A stretch of DNA of 64,000 bases, taken from contig NZ_CP031194.1 of assembly GCF_003344965.1 (NCBI RefSeq), forward strand, positions 5,022,001-5,086,000. The letters are read 5' to 3'. The position numbers and the translations under genes are program-made. Below, piece by piece: positions 50,656 to 62,789 of this stretch. The notes beneath the pieces were generated by a model that worked only from the letters and a program-made list of their open reading frames with translations, made no database searches and had not been told where the DNA came from. This DNA is from Streptomyces paludis. GTDB taxonomy: Bacteria; Actinomycetota; Actinomycetes; Streptomycetales; Streptomycetaceae. Numbering within the stretch: the stretch's first letter is position 1; each line of letters begins with the position of its first letter.

Positions 50656-51540
50656 ATGACTCAGGGGCAGTTCGGTGGGGCGTCCGTGGTGCGACGCTGG
50701 CAGCTCGCCGACTCGTTGAAGGGGCTGCGGGAGAAGGCGGGATTCACCCAGGAGCAGGCGGTCGCCGAACTCAAGAAGGGAGCGGGCCGTTGGTCCGCCG
50801 CGAAGCTCTCACGGATCGAGACCCGTGTGCACCGGGTCAAGCCGCGTGAGGCTGAGCAACTTCTGGACGCGTACGGTGTCACCGATGTTGAACTCCGCGA
50901 CAGCCTTACGCAGTTGTCGGCCACTGCTTCTGAGCAGGGGTGGTGGGTCGGGTTCGACAATGAACTTCCGAAGGCCGTGAAGCCGTTGCTCAGCATTGAG
51001 AGCGGCCTGGTCGCGCTCCGCGACTTCCAGCCGCAGCTTATGCACGGGCTGTTGCAGACGCCTGACTACGCCCGCGCGCTGATGAATGCCGTCTCGCCGG
51101 GCACCTGCCACCCGGAAGAGCTTGAGCGCAGGGTTACCGCACGAATGATTCGGCAGCATGTGTTGCTCAAAGAGCCACGGCCGAGTGTGCACTTCGTCAT
51201 CGATCAAGCGGTCCTGGAGCGAGTCATCGGGGATCCGCAGGTCATGCGTGGTCAGTTGCGGAAGCTGCTCGACGTTTCGGAAGAACCGAACGTGACCATC
51301 CAGGTTCTCCCGCGCGACGCGGGCGGCAGTCCCGGGCTGGAAGGTCCCTTCGCCATCCTGACGCTGCCGGACCCCATTCCCGACATCGGCTATACGGAAG
51401 GACCTGCGGGTATGGTCTACGTCGAGGATCGCGACCGAGTTCGAGCATGGACACTGCGTTTCGGCATCCTGACCGAGTTGGCGCTCTCATGCGGCGACTC
51501 CGTCGATGTCGTTGCTGCGACGATGGAGTCGTTCGAATGA
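50656..51540 (+). CDS. XRE-family regulator with DUF5753 domain
   Basis: A 294-aa DNA-binding protein. The helix-turn-helix (~10-65) shows LREKAGFTQEQAVAELKKG followed by WSAAKLSRIETRVHRV, and the remainder is DUF5753, with LMHGLLQTPDYARALM and ARMIRQHVLLKEPRPSVHFVIDQAVLERVIG. In Streptomyces such proteins pair with an adjacent DUF397 protein, which is the next gene (23 bp away), and are implicated in development and antibiotic control (the WhiJ type). The ATG at 50656 has GGAGG 7 nt upstream. Confidence 0.93.
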   Translation: MTQGQFGGASVVRRWQLADSLKGLREKAGFTQEQAVAELKKGAGRWSAAKLSRIETRVHRVKPREAEQLLDAYGVTDVELRDSLTQLSATASEQGWWVGFDNELPKAVKPLLSIESGLVALRDFQPQLMHGLLQTPDYARALMNAVSPGTCHPEELERRVTARMIRQHVLLKEPRPSVHFVIDQAVLERVIGDPQVMRGQLRKLLDVSEEPNVTIQVLPRDAGGSPGLEGPFAILTLPDPIPDIGYTEGPAGMVYVEDRDRVRAWTLRFGILTELALSCGDSVDVVAATMESFE

Positions 51541-51563
51541 GATAGGGCGAGAGGGACGGCCAG

Positions 51564-51794
51564 ATGTCACAGGCGGACTCGTTGACGCATGTGGAGTGGC
51601 GCAAGAGCAGCTTCTCCGGTGGCAGTAACGGCGGCGGAGGCGAGTGCCTTGAGACGGCGTTCCTCTCGGACGGCCGAGTGGCAGTCCGCGACAGCAAGAT
51701 CCCCAGCGCGGGCGCGCTGGTTTTCTCGCGTACGGGCATGGCTGCCTGGCTGGCCGGCGTCAAGGCGGGCAGGTTCGACAGCTTCGATGTCTGA
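51564..51794 (+). CDS. DUF397 domain protein
   Basis: A 76-aa protein with the DUF397 hallmarks: WRKSSFSGGSNGGGGECLETA, VAVRDSKIPSAGALVFSR and AAWLAGVKAGRFDSF. It is the usual partner of the upstream XRE-DUF5753 protein and may antagonise its DNA binding by analogy with WhiJ systems. It ends where repeat cluster II begins. Confidence 0.92.
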   Translation: MSQADSLTHVEWRKSSFSGGSNGGGGECLETAFLSDGRVAVRDSKIPSAGALVFSRTGMAAWLAGVKAGRFDSFDV

Positions 51795-51795
51795 C

Positions 51796-52360
51796 GGTGC
51801 GGAGCTTTGTCGGGTGCGGGTCAGTACCAAGAGGTAACCGAGGTGTACGGGAGCGAGAAGCTGAACGCCGGGTGCCTGCCGGGCCGCCCCTCCTTTCGGC
51901 AGTGTCGCGCCTCCAGGGGAGGTGTAAAGGGCGCTCCTTCGTCGCGTCGGCTGCGCCGACTCCGCTGCGCTTCGCCCTTGACACCTCCCCTTCCGGCGCG
52001 TGTACGGGAGAGGGGGGGCGGCCGGGGGGAGGGGGCCCGAGGGGTCCGCTGTCCTGCCACTCGGCTCAGGGGCTGGCGGGCCGGTGGGCCCTGCGGGGCT
52101 GCGCGGCAGAGGAATGGGGCGGTCCCACACCGGCTCAGCGGATGACGGTCCGCTGTTGGTTGCGACTCATGCCCCGCTGGTCGCCGTTGCGTTGTGGTGC
52201 CCGGATGGTGGGTGGGTTCTGCTGCTCGGATGGGGTCCGCGGGGGCTCCTCGGGCGGCTCATGTGTCCGGGGGTGCGTTAGCGGTACTCCTGGATGCATG
52301 GACCGCTTCCAGGGGGGTCTGAGTGGCTGGTGGGGCAGGGGTGGCCGGTCCGGTGGTGGT
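51796..52360 (+). repeat. Composite intergenic repeat, cluster II, short arm
   Basis: Begins with the boundary sequence (GGGTCAGTACCAAGAGGTA near 51818), then carries the hairpin unit and a remnant of the palindrome module (TGTCC, GTGCGTTAGCGG and TGGATGCATGGAC near 52262-52302). Similarity with the opposite arm continues to within ~45 bp of the S66 gene. No gene is supported here. Confidence 0.7.
51906..52000 (+). repeat. Repeat hairpin, copy 3
   Basis: The best-preserved copy: outer CGCGCC/GGCGCG, then GGGGAGGTGTAAAGGGCG paired with CGCCCTTGACACCTCCCC, and a 39-nt loop containing GGCTGCGCC. Confidence 0.8.
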
Positions 52361-52403
52361 TAATGCGTGGCGTGTTGTTGCGCGGTGTTGGAACACTGCG
52401 GCG

Positions 52404-53393
52404 GTGACCACTTCGGTACTGCTTCGGCCGCGTGCTCTGAGTCCCGGCGATCTCGTTGTCATTGCGGCGCTGTCCGGGCCGCTCCACGCTGTCTATGAAC
52501 CTGATCTTGAGCGGGCGGTGGTGGTGCTGGAGCGGATGGGGTTTCGTGTGCGGCGGGCGCCGCTTCTTGAGGCGGGGCGGGGTCATTGGTGGAGTGCGGC
52601 TCGGCCGGTGGAGATTGCTGAGGAGTTCAATGGGTTGCTGCGTGATCCGGAGGTGCGTGCGATTGTCGCGCATGACGGTGGTCAGACGGCGCTCGGTTAC
52701 CTGGACCTGATCGACGTTGAGGCGGTGAGGGCCGATCCCAAGCCGATCCTCGGGTACAGCGACATTTCGTTGTTGCATTTGGTGCTCTATGCGCGTGCGG
52801 GGCTGGTGGGTTTCCATGCGGACCTGGCCACTCCCGGACTCGGCGGGCACTGGCAGGCCGCGCCCGCAGCGCGCCAGGCGGTGCTTGAACAGCTCTACTC
52901 GACGCTGTTGACGAGCGACGAGCCGATCGGTGCGCTGCCTGCCACTCCGTCGTGGGAGTGCTGGCGCGCGGGGCGTGCCGAGGGTCGGCTGCTCGGTGGT
53001 GTCATCAACCGGATCGTGCTGGCGCAGGCGACGCCTTACGCACTGCCGCTCGAACGGTTCGACGGCGCGGTGCTGTTCTGGGAGGAGATGGGCGGCTACG
53101 CATCGTATGTGTGGAGCAATCTCCAGGTGATGCGGCACTGCGGCATCCTCGACCGGATCTCCGGCATGGTGGTGGGTGTCCCGCACGCGATCGACGGCCT
53201 AGGGACGGACGGGTCCCCGACCCTCCGCGAGATCGTCCTCGACGTTCTGGGTGACCGTGACATCCCGGTCCTGGGCAACGTCGAGTTCGGCCACGCCGGC
53301 CCCAACCTGCCAATGCCGGTAGGCATCCGCGCCGCCCTGGACGCGGGGCAGCGAACCCTGTCACTCCTCGAACCAGCAGTACGCCCCCGATAA
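52404..53393 (+). CDS. S66 peptidase (LD-carboxypeptidase / MccF-like)
   Basis: A 329-aa serine peptidase of the LD-carboxypeptidase family. It starts with the family motif LSPGDLVVIAALSGP, has IVAHDGGQTALGYLDLID, the nucleophile loop ILGYSDIS, the acidic motif VLFWEEMGGYASYVWSNL, and the histidine motif NVEFGHAGPNLPMPVG. Members either trim murein tetrapeptides or, in the MccF branch, cleave peptidyl-nucleotide antibiotics such as microcin C; the sequence alone does not decide. The GTG at 52404 lacks a clear ribosome binding site. The first ~140 codons use more T- and G-ending codons than neighbours, consistent with transfer. It is tightly bracketed by inverted repeat arms. Confidence 0.9.
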   Translation: MTTSVLLRPRALSPGDLVVIAALSGPLHAVYEPDLERAVVVLERMGFRVRRAPLLEAGRGHWWSAARPVEIAEEFNGLLRDPEVRAIVAHDGGQTALGYLDLIDVEAVRADPKPILGYSDISLLHLVLYARAGLVGFHADLATPGLGGHWQAAPAARQAVLEQLYSTLLTSDEPIGALPATPSWECWRAGRAEGRLLGGVINRIVLAQATPYALPLERFDGAVLFWEEMGGYASYVWSNLQVMRHCGILDRISGMVVGVPHAIDGLGTDGSPTLREIVLDVLGDRDIPVLGNVEFGHAGPNLPMPVGIRAALDAGQRTLSLLEPAVRPR

Positions 53394-53399
53394 CGCCCC

Positions 53400-54500
53400 C
53401 GAGCCCGCACTTCTCGCCCACCGCCGGCCCGCCAGCCTCCCCGCCCCACCCGTCACTCCAGTCCCCCTGGAGCCGCTCCATGCATCCAGGAGTGCCGCTA
53501 ATGCACCTCAGGACACATGAGCCGCCCAAGGGAGCCTCCAGCCGCTCACCAAACCACCCTATATAGGACATGCGGGCGGGAGTGGGTGGCCCGAGGGGCC
53601 GACCGGGCGGCAGGCCCCGTCCGGCGGCGCGGGAAAGTGTCCGCCGGGGCGCGTGTGGCGCCAGGCGGGCTCCTGGGGACCGTCCATGCGCCCCGGAGTG
53701 CCGCTAATGCGCCCGTGGATGCATGAGCCGCCCGAAGGGGCCTCCGGCCGCTCACTAAACCGCCCCATATGGGGCAGATTGGCGGGAGGGTGGCCCGCAG
53801 ACCCGGCCGGACAGCAGAACCCGCCCACCTTCCGGGCACCACAGCGCGACGGTGACCAGCGGGGCTTGCGTCTCAGCAAACGGCGAACCGTCAGCCGCTG
53901 AGCCGGTGCCGAGTCACCCCATTCCTCTGCTGCGCAGCCCCGCAGGGCCCACCGGGCCGCCGGACCCTGAGCCGACCGGCAGGACAGCGGACCCCTTGGG
54001 CCCCCTCCCCCCGGCCGCCCCCCCTCTTCCGTACACGCGCCGGAAGGGGAGGTGTCAAGGGTGAAGCGCAGCGTAATCGGCGTAGCCGACGCGACGGAGG
54101 AGCGCCCTTTACTCCTCCCCTGGAGGCGCGACACTGGCAGGAGGAGGGGCGGCCCACCCCGCACCAAGCGCCCAGCACCTCGCCACCGACCCACCCCGGT
54201 CTACCTCTTGGTACTGACCCGCACCCAACAACCCCACAGCGCCCAGCGGCGCATGAGTCGCAACCAACAGACGGCCGTCAGCCGCCGAGACGACCCCGGC
54301 CGCCCCATTCCTCTGCCGCGCAGCCCCGCAGGGCCCACCCGCCCACCCGCCCGCCAGCCTCTGAACCGACCGGTAGTACGGCGCCACCCCTCGGGCCCCG
54401 GCCCAACGCTCGGCACCTCGCTCCCGTACACCCCGGTCTACCTCTACCTCTTCCTCTTGGTACTGACCCGCGCCCGACACCCCCACGGTCCCCACTGCCG
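53400..54500 (-). repeat. Composite intergenic repeat, cluster II, long inverted arm
   Basis: In reverse order it mirrors the cluster I long arm: palindrome module twice (53470-53570 with a degraded CCCTATATAGG; 53690-53780 with GCCCCATATGGGGC at 53762-53775), the hairpin unit (53840-54190), and a partial unit (54190-54500) with TACCTCTTGGTACTGACCCG boundaries near 54204 and 54452. No gene is supported. Confidence 0.75.
54036..54130 (-). repeat. Repeat hairpin, copy 4
   Basis: Inverted relative to copy 3, with CGGAAGGGGAGGTGTCAAGG and CCCTTTACTCCTCCCCTGG arms and outer GCGC/GCGC; loop 40 nt. Confidence 0.8.
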
Positions 54501-54647
54501 CCTCAAAAAATTGCGCCGCATGTGAAGCAACCGCCCACTGCTGTCGCGCATCTCTCTCTGCGACAAGATCAGCCCCGGCAGCGCGATCCAGCTATCCAAC
54601 GGATAGGTCCTGTTGATGCCTGCCGGTGACAGAGTGCGCAATCGTCC

Positions 54648-58034
<3,387 letters not shown>

Positions 58035-58053
58035 CCACGCGAGCACCCACGCA

Positions 58054-58107
58054 CCGGCCGCGCCGGGAGAGAACGCCCCCGTCTCCCCAGCGCGGCCGGC
58101 CCGTTTT
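58054..58107 (+). terminator. Terminator after the subtilase gene
   Basis: A 10-bp stem CCGGCCGCGC/GCGCGGCCGG with an inner GGGAGA/TCTCCC pairing, followed by CCCGTTTT. Confidence 0.8.
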
Positions 58108-58206
58108 CCGGTTTCCGCGCGGGGCCCGGCTACGCGCCGGTACAACCTGCCCCGACGCGTCGGTCACCGTGAATGCGACGACGCGGGCCGCCCGGTCCCC
58201 CCGTAC

Positions 58207-58746
58207 CTACGCCTTCTCCTCATCCTCGTATCGCGGCTGCGCCGTGAACTCCGCCCAGAGGTCCACGGCTTCCTCCAGGCTCAGCGCGGCGACCTTCTCG
58301 CGGGGGACGCCGACCGTATGGATGAGCCGGTTGGCGAGCCAGTCGGGTACGGGATCTCTTGCCTCTTCCCGGGCCACGGTGAGCACTCCGGCCAGGCGGC
58401 CCAGGCGTTCGACCACCTCCGCGAGCCGGCTGTACTCGGGGCGGTGGCCGCCCGCTTCCCGGACCCGGGCGGTGGCCTCGGCGTAGACCTCCGCGTTCGC
58501 CCGCGCGCCCACGGCCCAGACCTCGCAGATCTCCACCGACTTCTCGTCGACGTAGCGATAGACCACCCGCCAGGTGTTCCGGCCGACGATGAGCTTGCGG
58601 TAACCGGTCAGCTCGCCGCCGAGTGGATACCCGGCGGTGGGTTCGTCGATCAGGATGAGCAGTTTCTTGAGGATTTTGGGCACGGAGTCCGGCCCGATAC
58701 GCCGCAGATCATCGATTGCCGCGTCGGTGAAAGTGACATCAGCCAT
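58207..58746 (-). CDS. RelE/ParE-family toxin with long C-terminal extension
   Basis: A 179-aa protein. The first ~95 residues match RelE/ParE toxins (VTFTDAAIDDLRRIGPDS, then YRKLIVGRNTWRVVYRYVDEKSVEICEVWAVGARANAEVY). Most such toxins are 85-100 aa; this one has ~80 extra C-terminal residues (LGRLAGVLTVAREEARDPVPDWLANRLIHTVGVPREKVAALSLEE region) that look helical and may be a separate domain. It starts 3 nt after the antitoxin stop, so the pair is coupled. Target: ribosome-bound mRNA or gyrase, not decidable here. Confidence 0.88.
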   Translation of the reverse strand: MADVTFTDAAIDDLRRIGPDSVPKILKKLLILIDEPTAGYPLGGELTGYRKLIVGRNTWRVVYRYVDEKSVEICEVWAVGARANAEVYAEATARVREAGGHRPEYSRLAEVVERLGRLAGVLTVAREEARDPVPDWLANRLIHTVGVPREKVAALSLEEAVDLWAEFTAQPRYEDEEKA

Positions 58747-58749
58747 GGA

Positions 58750-59058
58750 TCACTCGTCGTCCGGCAGGGCTTCGAGCGACTCACGGGTGTGGCCGAACGC
58801 CGCCAGGACGTCGTCCATCGACGTCCGCTGTCCCGTGTCGCCCGTGGCGCGGGCCAGGACCAGTGCCAGATCGTGCAGGTCGGTCGCCGCATCCTCCAGC
58901 GCGGCGAGCCTGTCGATGCCGACGACGGCGGCGACGGGCTGGTGCCGACGGGTGACCAGCAGGTCCGAGCCCTGCTCGGCATCCGCGACCAGCCGTGCCA
59001 CACCGCGTCTGGAGGCTTCGGTGACCGTCAGCTCATGGGCATCGCGCAGTATCGTCAT
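58750..59058 (-). CDS. Phd/YefM-family antitoxin
   Basis: A 102-aa antitoxin with the Phd-type N-terminal DNA-binding fold (MTILRDAHELTVTEASRRGVARLVADAEQGSDLLVTRRHQPVAAVVGIDRL) and a C-terminal acidic tail (SLEALPDDE) that would cover the toxin. It precedes and is coupled to the RelE/ParE gene. The upstream region has a -10 box for leaderless transcription overlapped by an imperfect palindrome, fitting autoregulation by the complex. Confidence 0.9.
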   Translation of the reverse strand: MTILRDAHELTVTEASRRGVARLVADAEQGSDLLVTRRHQPVAAVVGIDRLAALEDAATDLHDLALVLARATGDTGQRTSMDDVLAAFGHTRESLEALPDDE

Positions 59059-59066
59059 GACCGAAC

Positions 59067-59084
59067 TGTACAGAAGTCTGTGTA
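59067..59084. promoter_or_regulatory. Candidate operator of the toxin-antitoxin pair
   Basis: An imperfect palindrome TGTACAGAAGTCTGTGTA overlaps the TACAGT -10 box (59065-59070 on the minus strand), which ends 6 nt before the antitoxin ATG. Confidence 0.5.
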
Positions 59085-59112
59085 GATTTTCCTCCGCGGC
59101 TTCAGCCCCTGG

Positions 59113-59826
59113 TCAGTGCTCCGACGGGTCCGACGCCGGGGCGATGCCCGTGGGGCAGGAGCGGCCCCAGTTGGTTTCTGAGGGGCTGGAGAGGGTGACT
59201 CCTGTGCCGCCGATGCCGCAGTAGCCGTCCGGGTTCTTGTCCAGGTACTGCTGGTGGTACGCCTCCGCCGGGTAGAAGACGCGGCCCTCCGCCGGGAGGA
59301 TCTCGGTGGTGATCGTCTTGTGGCCGGCGGCGGTCAGGACCTCCTGGTAGGCGTCGCGGGACGCGGTCGCGGCCTCGGTGTGGGCCTCGGTGTGGGGGTA
59401 GAGCGCGGAGCGGTACTGGGTGCCGACGTCGTTGCCCTGGCGGAAGCCCTGGGTGGGGTTGTGGGACTCCCAGAAGACCTTCAGGAGCTGGGCGTACGAG
59501 ACGACGGACGGGTCGTAGACCACGCGGACCGCTTCCGTGTGGCCCGTCAGGCCCGAGCAGACCTCGTCGTACGTCGGGTTCGGTGTGTAGCCGCCCTGGT
59601 AGCCGACGAGGGTCGTCCAGACGCCCGGCGTCTGCCAGAACTTCCGCTCGGCACCCCAGAAGCAGCCCAGGCCGAAGTCGGCGACCTCCAGGCCCTCCGG
59701 GTACGGGCCCGCCAGCGGGTTCCCCAGGACCGTGTGGCGCGCGGGGATCCCGAACTCGGGCTCGGGGCGGCCCCGGAGCGCCTGCTCGGGGGTGGGGAGT
59801 TCGGGGGTGCGGCGCGTCAGGAACAT
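59113..59826 (-). CDS. msrA: Peptide methionine sulfoxide reductase A
   Basis: A 237-aa enzyme reducing methionine-S-sulfoxide in proteins. The active-site motif [10 protein letters not shown] has catalytic C55; [26 protein letters not shown] and the recycling cysteines in YCGIGG and RSCPTG are present. About 50 residues precede the core domain. The ATG at 59826 ([11 protein letters not shown]) follows GGAGGAG; a start at 59883 is unsupported. Close to metB, as in S. coelicolor from memory. Confidence 0.95.
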   Translation of the reverse strand: MFLTRRTPELPTPEQALRGRPEPEFGIPARHTVLGNPLAGPYPEGLEVADFGLGCFWGAERKFWQTPGVWTTLVGYQGGYTPNPTYDEVCSGLTGHTEAVRVVYDPSVVSYAQLLKVFWESHNPTQGFRQGNDVGTQYRSALYPHTEAHTEAATASRDAYQEVLTAAGHKTITTEILPAEGRVFYPAEAYHQQYLDKNPDGYCGIGGTGVTLSSPSETNWGRSCPTGIAPASDPSEH

Positions 59827-59983
59827 CGGGTGGTCTCCTCCGGGTGCGGCGGCCTCCTCGGGACGAGGCCGCCGGGCGTTCATGGGCGGGTGCTGCGGGC
59901 GTACAACAGGTACAGCGCTTACTCACGGGAACGTGTGGCGCGCTCCCTGCATTCCGGACGCGGTCCCCACTCAGCGCCCTCCC

Positions 59984-61087
59984 TCAGCGCGGCAGCGTCG
60001 CCGGGCTTCCCCCGTTCGACTCGTATCCCGCCACCGCCAGCGCCCGGTACACCGCGTACCCCGCCGCCGGGTCGCCGTCCAGCGTCCACGGCAGCGCGCC
60101 GACGTGGCCGTCGACCCGTACCAGCTGGTTCATCGCGTCCGACCAGCGCTCGCAGCGGACGAGGAACAGGATCAGCAGATGCCGTACGTGCGAGAGCATC
60201 GGATCGTCGGGGCGCGCCGAGTGCACCGCGTAGAGCGCGCCGTCCACCGCCTTCGTCACCACCGCGCTCTGGTAGAAGCCGCGCACGAGGTTCACCTCCG
60301 GCAGATGCTCGTGCACCGCGAAGAGCGGCAGCGCGGCCAGCAGCGAGCCCTGGGGGGCGCGGGCGGCTGCCGAGGTCGCGAACTCGTCGGCCTCCTTGCG
60401 CGAGCCGTGCCACTTCTCGCACCAGTAGTGCAGCGCGGCCAGATGCGCGCCCATATGGGCCGGCGCGCGGTCGATGATCTTCGCCCAGAGCCGGTCGAAC
60501 TCCTCGTGCGAGTAGCCCAGTCCACGGGCCACGGCCAGCTCCGTGATGTACGGCACGGGGTCGCCCGGCGCGAACAGCCCCGCCTGCGCGCAGACCGTAC
60601 GCGCCTCCTCCAGGATGATCCGGAAGTCGTCCGACCCGGCGGCCGAGGAGCGCCACGCCTGCTGCACCAGGAACTCCGCGTGCACCGCCGCGCCGCCCGC
60701 GTCCTTCGGTGACTCCGCCCGCCACGCCCGCAGCCACGCCGCGCCCACGCCCGGCTGCTGCCCCAGCTCCAGCGAGGCCGCCCCGGCGAACGCCTGCACG
60801 CGCTGCCAGCGCACCTCGCCCTCCTTCGGCGTCCCGGCGAGCAGCTGCGCGGCGGCCCGCCAGTCCTGGGTGCGCTGGACCACGTCGAGCACATCGAGGA
60901 GATCCTGGTCCGGCCCCGGCAGCCGGATGTCCAGCTCCTCCTGCCGGACGAATCCATAGGCGGCCGGATCGGCGGCATCGGGCGATCCGGGCGCCACCTG
61001 CCGGATACCGCCGGCCCGGCGCCGGATGAACGGGACGACGACGGCGGTCATCAGACCCACCGCGATCAGGAACCAGAGAATCTCCAT
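59984..61087 (-). CDS. Membrane-anchored protein of unknown function
   Basis: A 367-aa protein with one N-terminal TM helix (MEILWFLIAVGLMTAVVVPFI) followed by a helical cytoplasmic domain with repeated short helices, possibly TPR-like. RAPAHMGAHLAALHYWCEKWHGSRKEADEFA resembles a DUF4034-type segment, but I am not certain of the family. The start at 61087 keeps the TM segment at the N-terminus; GGGGG lies very close before it. It lies between msrA and metB and may act with neither. Confidence 0.78.
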   Translation of the reverse strand: MEILWFLIAVGLMTAVVVPFIRRRAGGIRQVAPGSPDAADPAAYGFVRQEELDIRLPGPDQDLLDVLDVVQRTQDWRAAAQLLAGTPKEGEVRWQRVQAFAGAASLELGQQPGVGAAWLRAWRAESPKDAGGAAVHAEFLVQQAWRSSAAGSDDFRIILEEARTVCAQAGLFAPGDPVPYITELAVARGLGYSHEEFDRLWAKIIDRAPAHMGAHLAALHYWCEKWHGSRKEADEFATSAAARAPQGSLLAALPLFAVHEHLPEVNLVRGFYQSAVVTKAVDGALYAVHSARPDDPMLSHVRHLLILFLVRCERWSDAMNQLVRVDGHVGALPWTLDGDPAAGYAVYRALAVAGYESNGGSPATLPR

Positions 61088-61238
61088 GCCCCCCATTGTC
61101 CCGGACCGGCGGCCGGACCGGTCCGGCCTGTGGACAACTCCAGGCAACCCCCTCCGCACGGTCCGACTCACCGGCGCGCGGCTGTGGAAAAACGTTACGG
61201 CGCAAAGCCGGCCGGACGGGACTTCGGACTTACTCGTC

Positions 61239-61244
61239 TAGGCT
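61239..61244 (+). promoter_or_regulatory. -10 box (TAGGCT) of leaderless metB
   Basis: TAGGCT ends 8 nt before the metB ATG; the transcript leaves no room for a riboswitch. Confidence 0.5.
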
Positions 61245-61252
61245 CGGCACTC

Positions 61253-62428
61253 ATGAGCCACCAGCACTCCAGCGAGCAGCGCGAGCATGAGCGTCGCCAC
61301 TTCGAGACGCTCGCCATCCACGCGGGCAACACCCCGGATTCCCTCACCGGCGCGGTCGTCCCCCCGATCTACCAGGTCTCCACCTACAAGCAGGACGGTG
61401 TAGGCGGTCTGCGCGGCGGTTACGAGTACAGCCGCAGCGCCAACCCCACCCGTACCGCGCTGGAGGAGAACCTCGCGGCCCTGGAAGGCGGCCGGCGCGG
61501 ACTCGCCTTCGCCTCCGGGCTCGCGGCCGAGGACTGCCTGCTGCGTACGCTGCTGGCGCCCGGCGATCATGTCGTCATCCCGAACGACGCCTACGGCGGC
61601 ACGTTCCGGCTCTTCGCCAAGGTCGTCTCCCGCTGGGGCGTCGAGTTCTCGGTGGCCGACACCTCGGACCCGGCCGCGGTACGGGCCGCGCTCACGCCCC
61701 GTACGAAGGTCATCTGGGTCGAGACGCCCTCCAACCCGCTCCTCGGCATCACCGACATCGCGGCCCTCGCCGGGATCGCGCGGTCGGCCGGGGTCCGGCT
61801 CGTCGTCGACAACACCTTCGCCAGCCCCTACCTCCAGCAGCCGCTGGCGCTGGGCGCGGATGTCGTCGTGCACTCCACCACGAAGTACATGGGCGGCCAC
61901 TCGGACGTCGTCGGCGGCGCGCTGATCACCGACGACGCCGGACTCGCCGAGGAACTCGTCTACCACCAGAACGCGATGGGCGCGATCGCCGGCCCGTTCG
62001 ACGCGTGGCTGGTGCTGCGCGGCATCAAGACGCTCGCCGTACGGATGGACCGGCACTGCGAGAACGCCACGCGCGTCGTCGAGATGCTCGCCCGCCACCC
62101 CCGTGTCTCCCAGGTGCTCTACCCGGGCCTGCCGGAGCACCCGGGTCACGAGGTCGCGGCGAAGCAGATGAAGGCGTTCGGCGGGATGATCTCGTTCCGG
62201 GTCGCGGACGGCGAGGAGGCGGCGGTCGCGCTCTGCGACCGTACGGAGATCTTCACGCTGGGCGAGTCGCTCGGCGGCGTCGAGTCCCTCATCGAGCACC
62301 CCGGCCGGATGACCCACGCCTCGGCGGCCGGTTCGCCGCTGGAGGTGCCGTCCGATCTCGTACGGCTGTCGGTCGGCATCGAGTCCGCCGACGATCTGCT
62401 GGCCGACCTGAAGCAGGCGCTGGGCTGA
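61253..62428 (+). CDS. metB: Cystathionine gamma-synthase / PLP enzyme of sulfur metabolism
   Basis: A 391-aa Cys/Met-metabolism PLP enzyme making cystathionine from O-acyl-homoserine and cysteine. The Schiff-base lysine is K211 in VVHSTTKYMGGHSD; other signatures are EYSRSANPTR, VIWVETPSNPLL and ESLGGVESLIEHP. Cystathionine gamma-lyases share this fold, so direction of the reaction is inferred from context (msrA neighbour) and the S. coelicolor counterpart. The start at 61253 is supported by a TAGGCT box. Confidence 0.93.
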   Translation: MSHQHSSEQREHERRHFETLAIHAGNTPDSLTGAVVPPIYQVSTYKQDGVGGLRGGYEYSRSANPTRTALEENLAALEGGRRGLAFASGLAAEDCLLRTLLAPGDHVVIPNDAYGGTFRLFAKVVSRWGVEFSVADTSDPAAVRAALTPRTKVIWVETPSNPLLGITDIAALAGIARSAGVRLVVDNTFASPYLQQPLALGADVVVHSTTKYMGGHSDVVGGALITDDAGLAEELVYHQNAMGAIAGPFDAWLVLRGIKTLAVRMDRHCENATRVVEMLARHPRVSQVLYPGLPEHPGHEVAAKQMKAFGGMISFRVADGEEAAVALCDRTEIFTLGESLGGVESLIEHPGRMTHASAAGSPLEVPSDLVRLSVGIESADDLLADLKQALG

Positions 62429-62501
62429 CAGCCCGCAGCAAGGGGCTGTGGTGGCCGGCCCGGGAGGGATCTCCGCGCCGGCCACCGCACACAGCAAACG
62501 A

Positions 62502-62789
62502 CTAACAGCCGCCGCAGTCCTCCAGCGGCGGTGTCGTCTCCGCCGGCGGTACGTACCACGGATGCGCCGTCCACGCCCAGACGGTGAAGACCAGCGCGGC
62601 GGCCAGCAGAACGGCCCAGAGCAGCAGCCGGACCGCCCTGCGCAGCCGCAGCAGCCGGGCGCCGCGCGCGGTCGCCCGCGCGACGAGGCCCACCGGCACC
62701 GCCGGAGGCGCGTCGTCCAGCAGCCGCCGCACCTCGGCCTCCCGGCGGCTCGTACCACTCCCGCCGGACGGGCCGCTACCGCCGGGCAT
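62502..62789 (-). CDS. Small single-pass membrane protein
   Basis: A 95-aa protein with a Gly/Ser-rich start, a basic segment (RRLLDDAPPAVPVGLVARATARGARLLRLRRAVR), one TM helix (LLLWAVLLAAALVFTVWAW) and an extracytoplasmic tail ending CGGC. It overlaps the sigma-like gene by 14 bp, so the pair is co-translated. By position it could be an anti-sigma or accessory partner, but no known fold is visible. Confidence 0.75.
   Translation of the reverse strand: MPGGSGPSGGSGTSRREAEVRRLLDDAPPAVPVGLVARATARGARLLRLRRAVRLLLWAVLLAAALVFTVWAWTAHPWYVPPAETTPPLEDCGGC

Noticed and set aside
51796..54500. A classical insertion sequence around the S66 gene
   Set aside because: No transposase is present and the arms are long composite noncoding units, not IS ends; a nonautonomous element remains possible.
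61130..61252. A SAM or other riboswitch before metB
   Set aside because: The -10 box ends 8 nt before the ATG, leaving no leader for a riboswitch.
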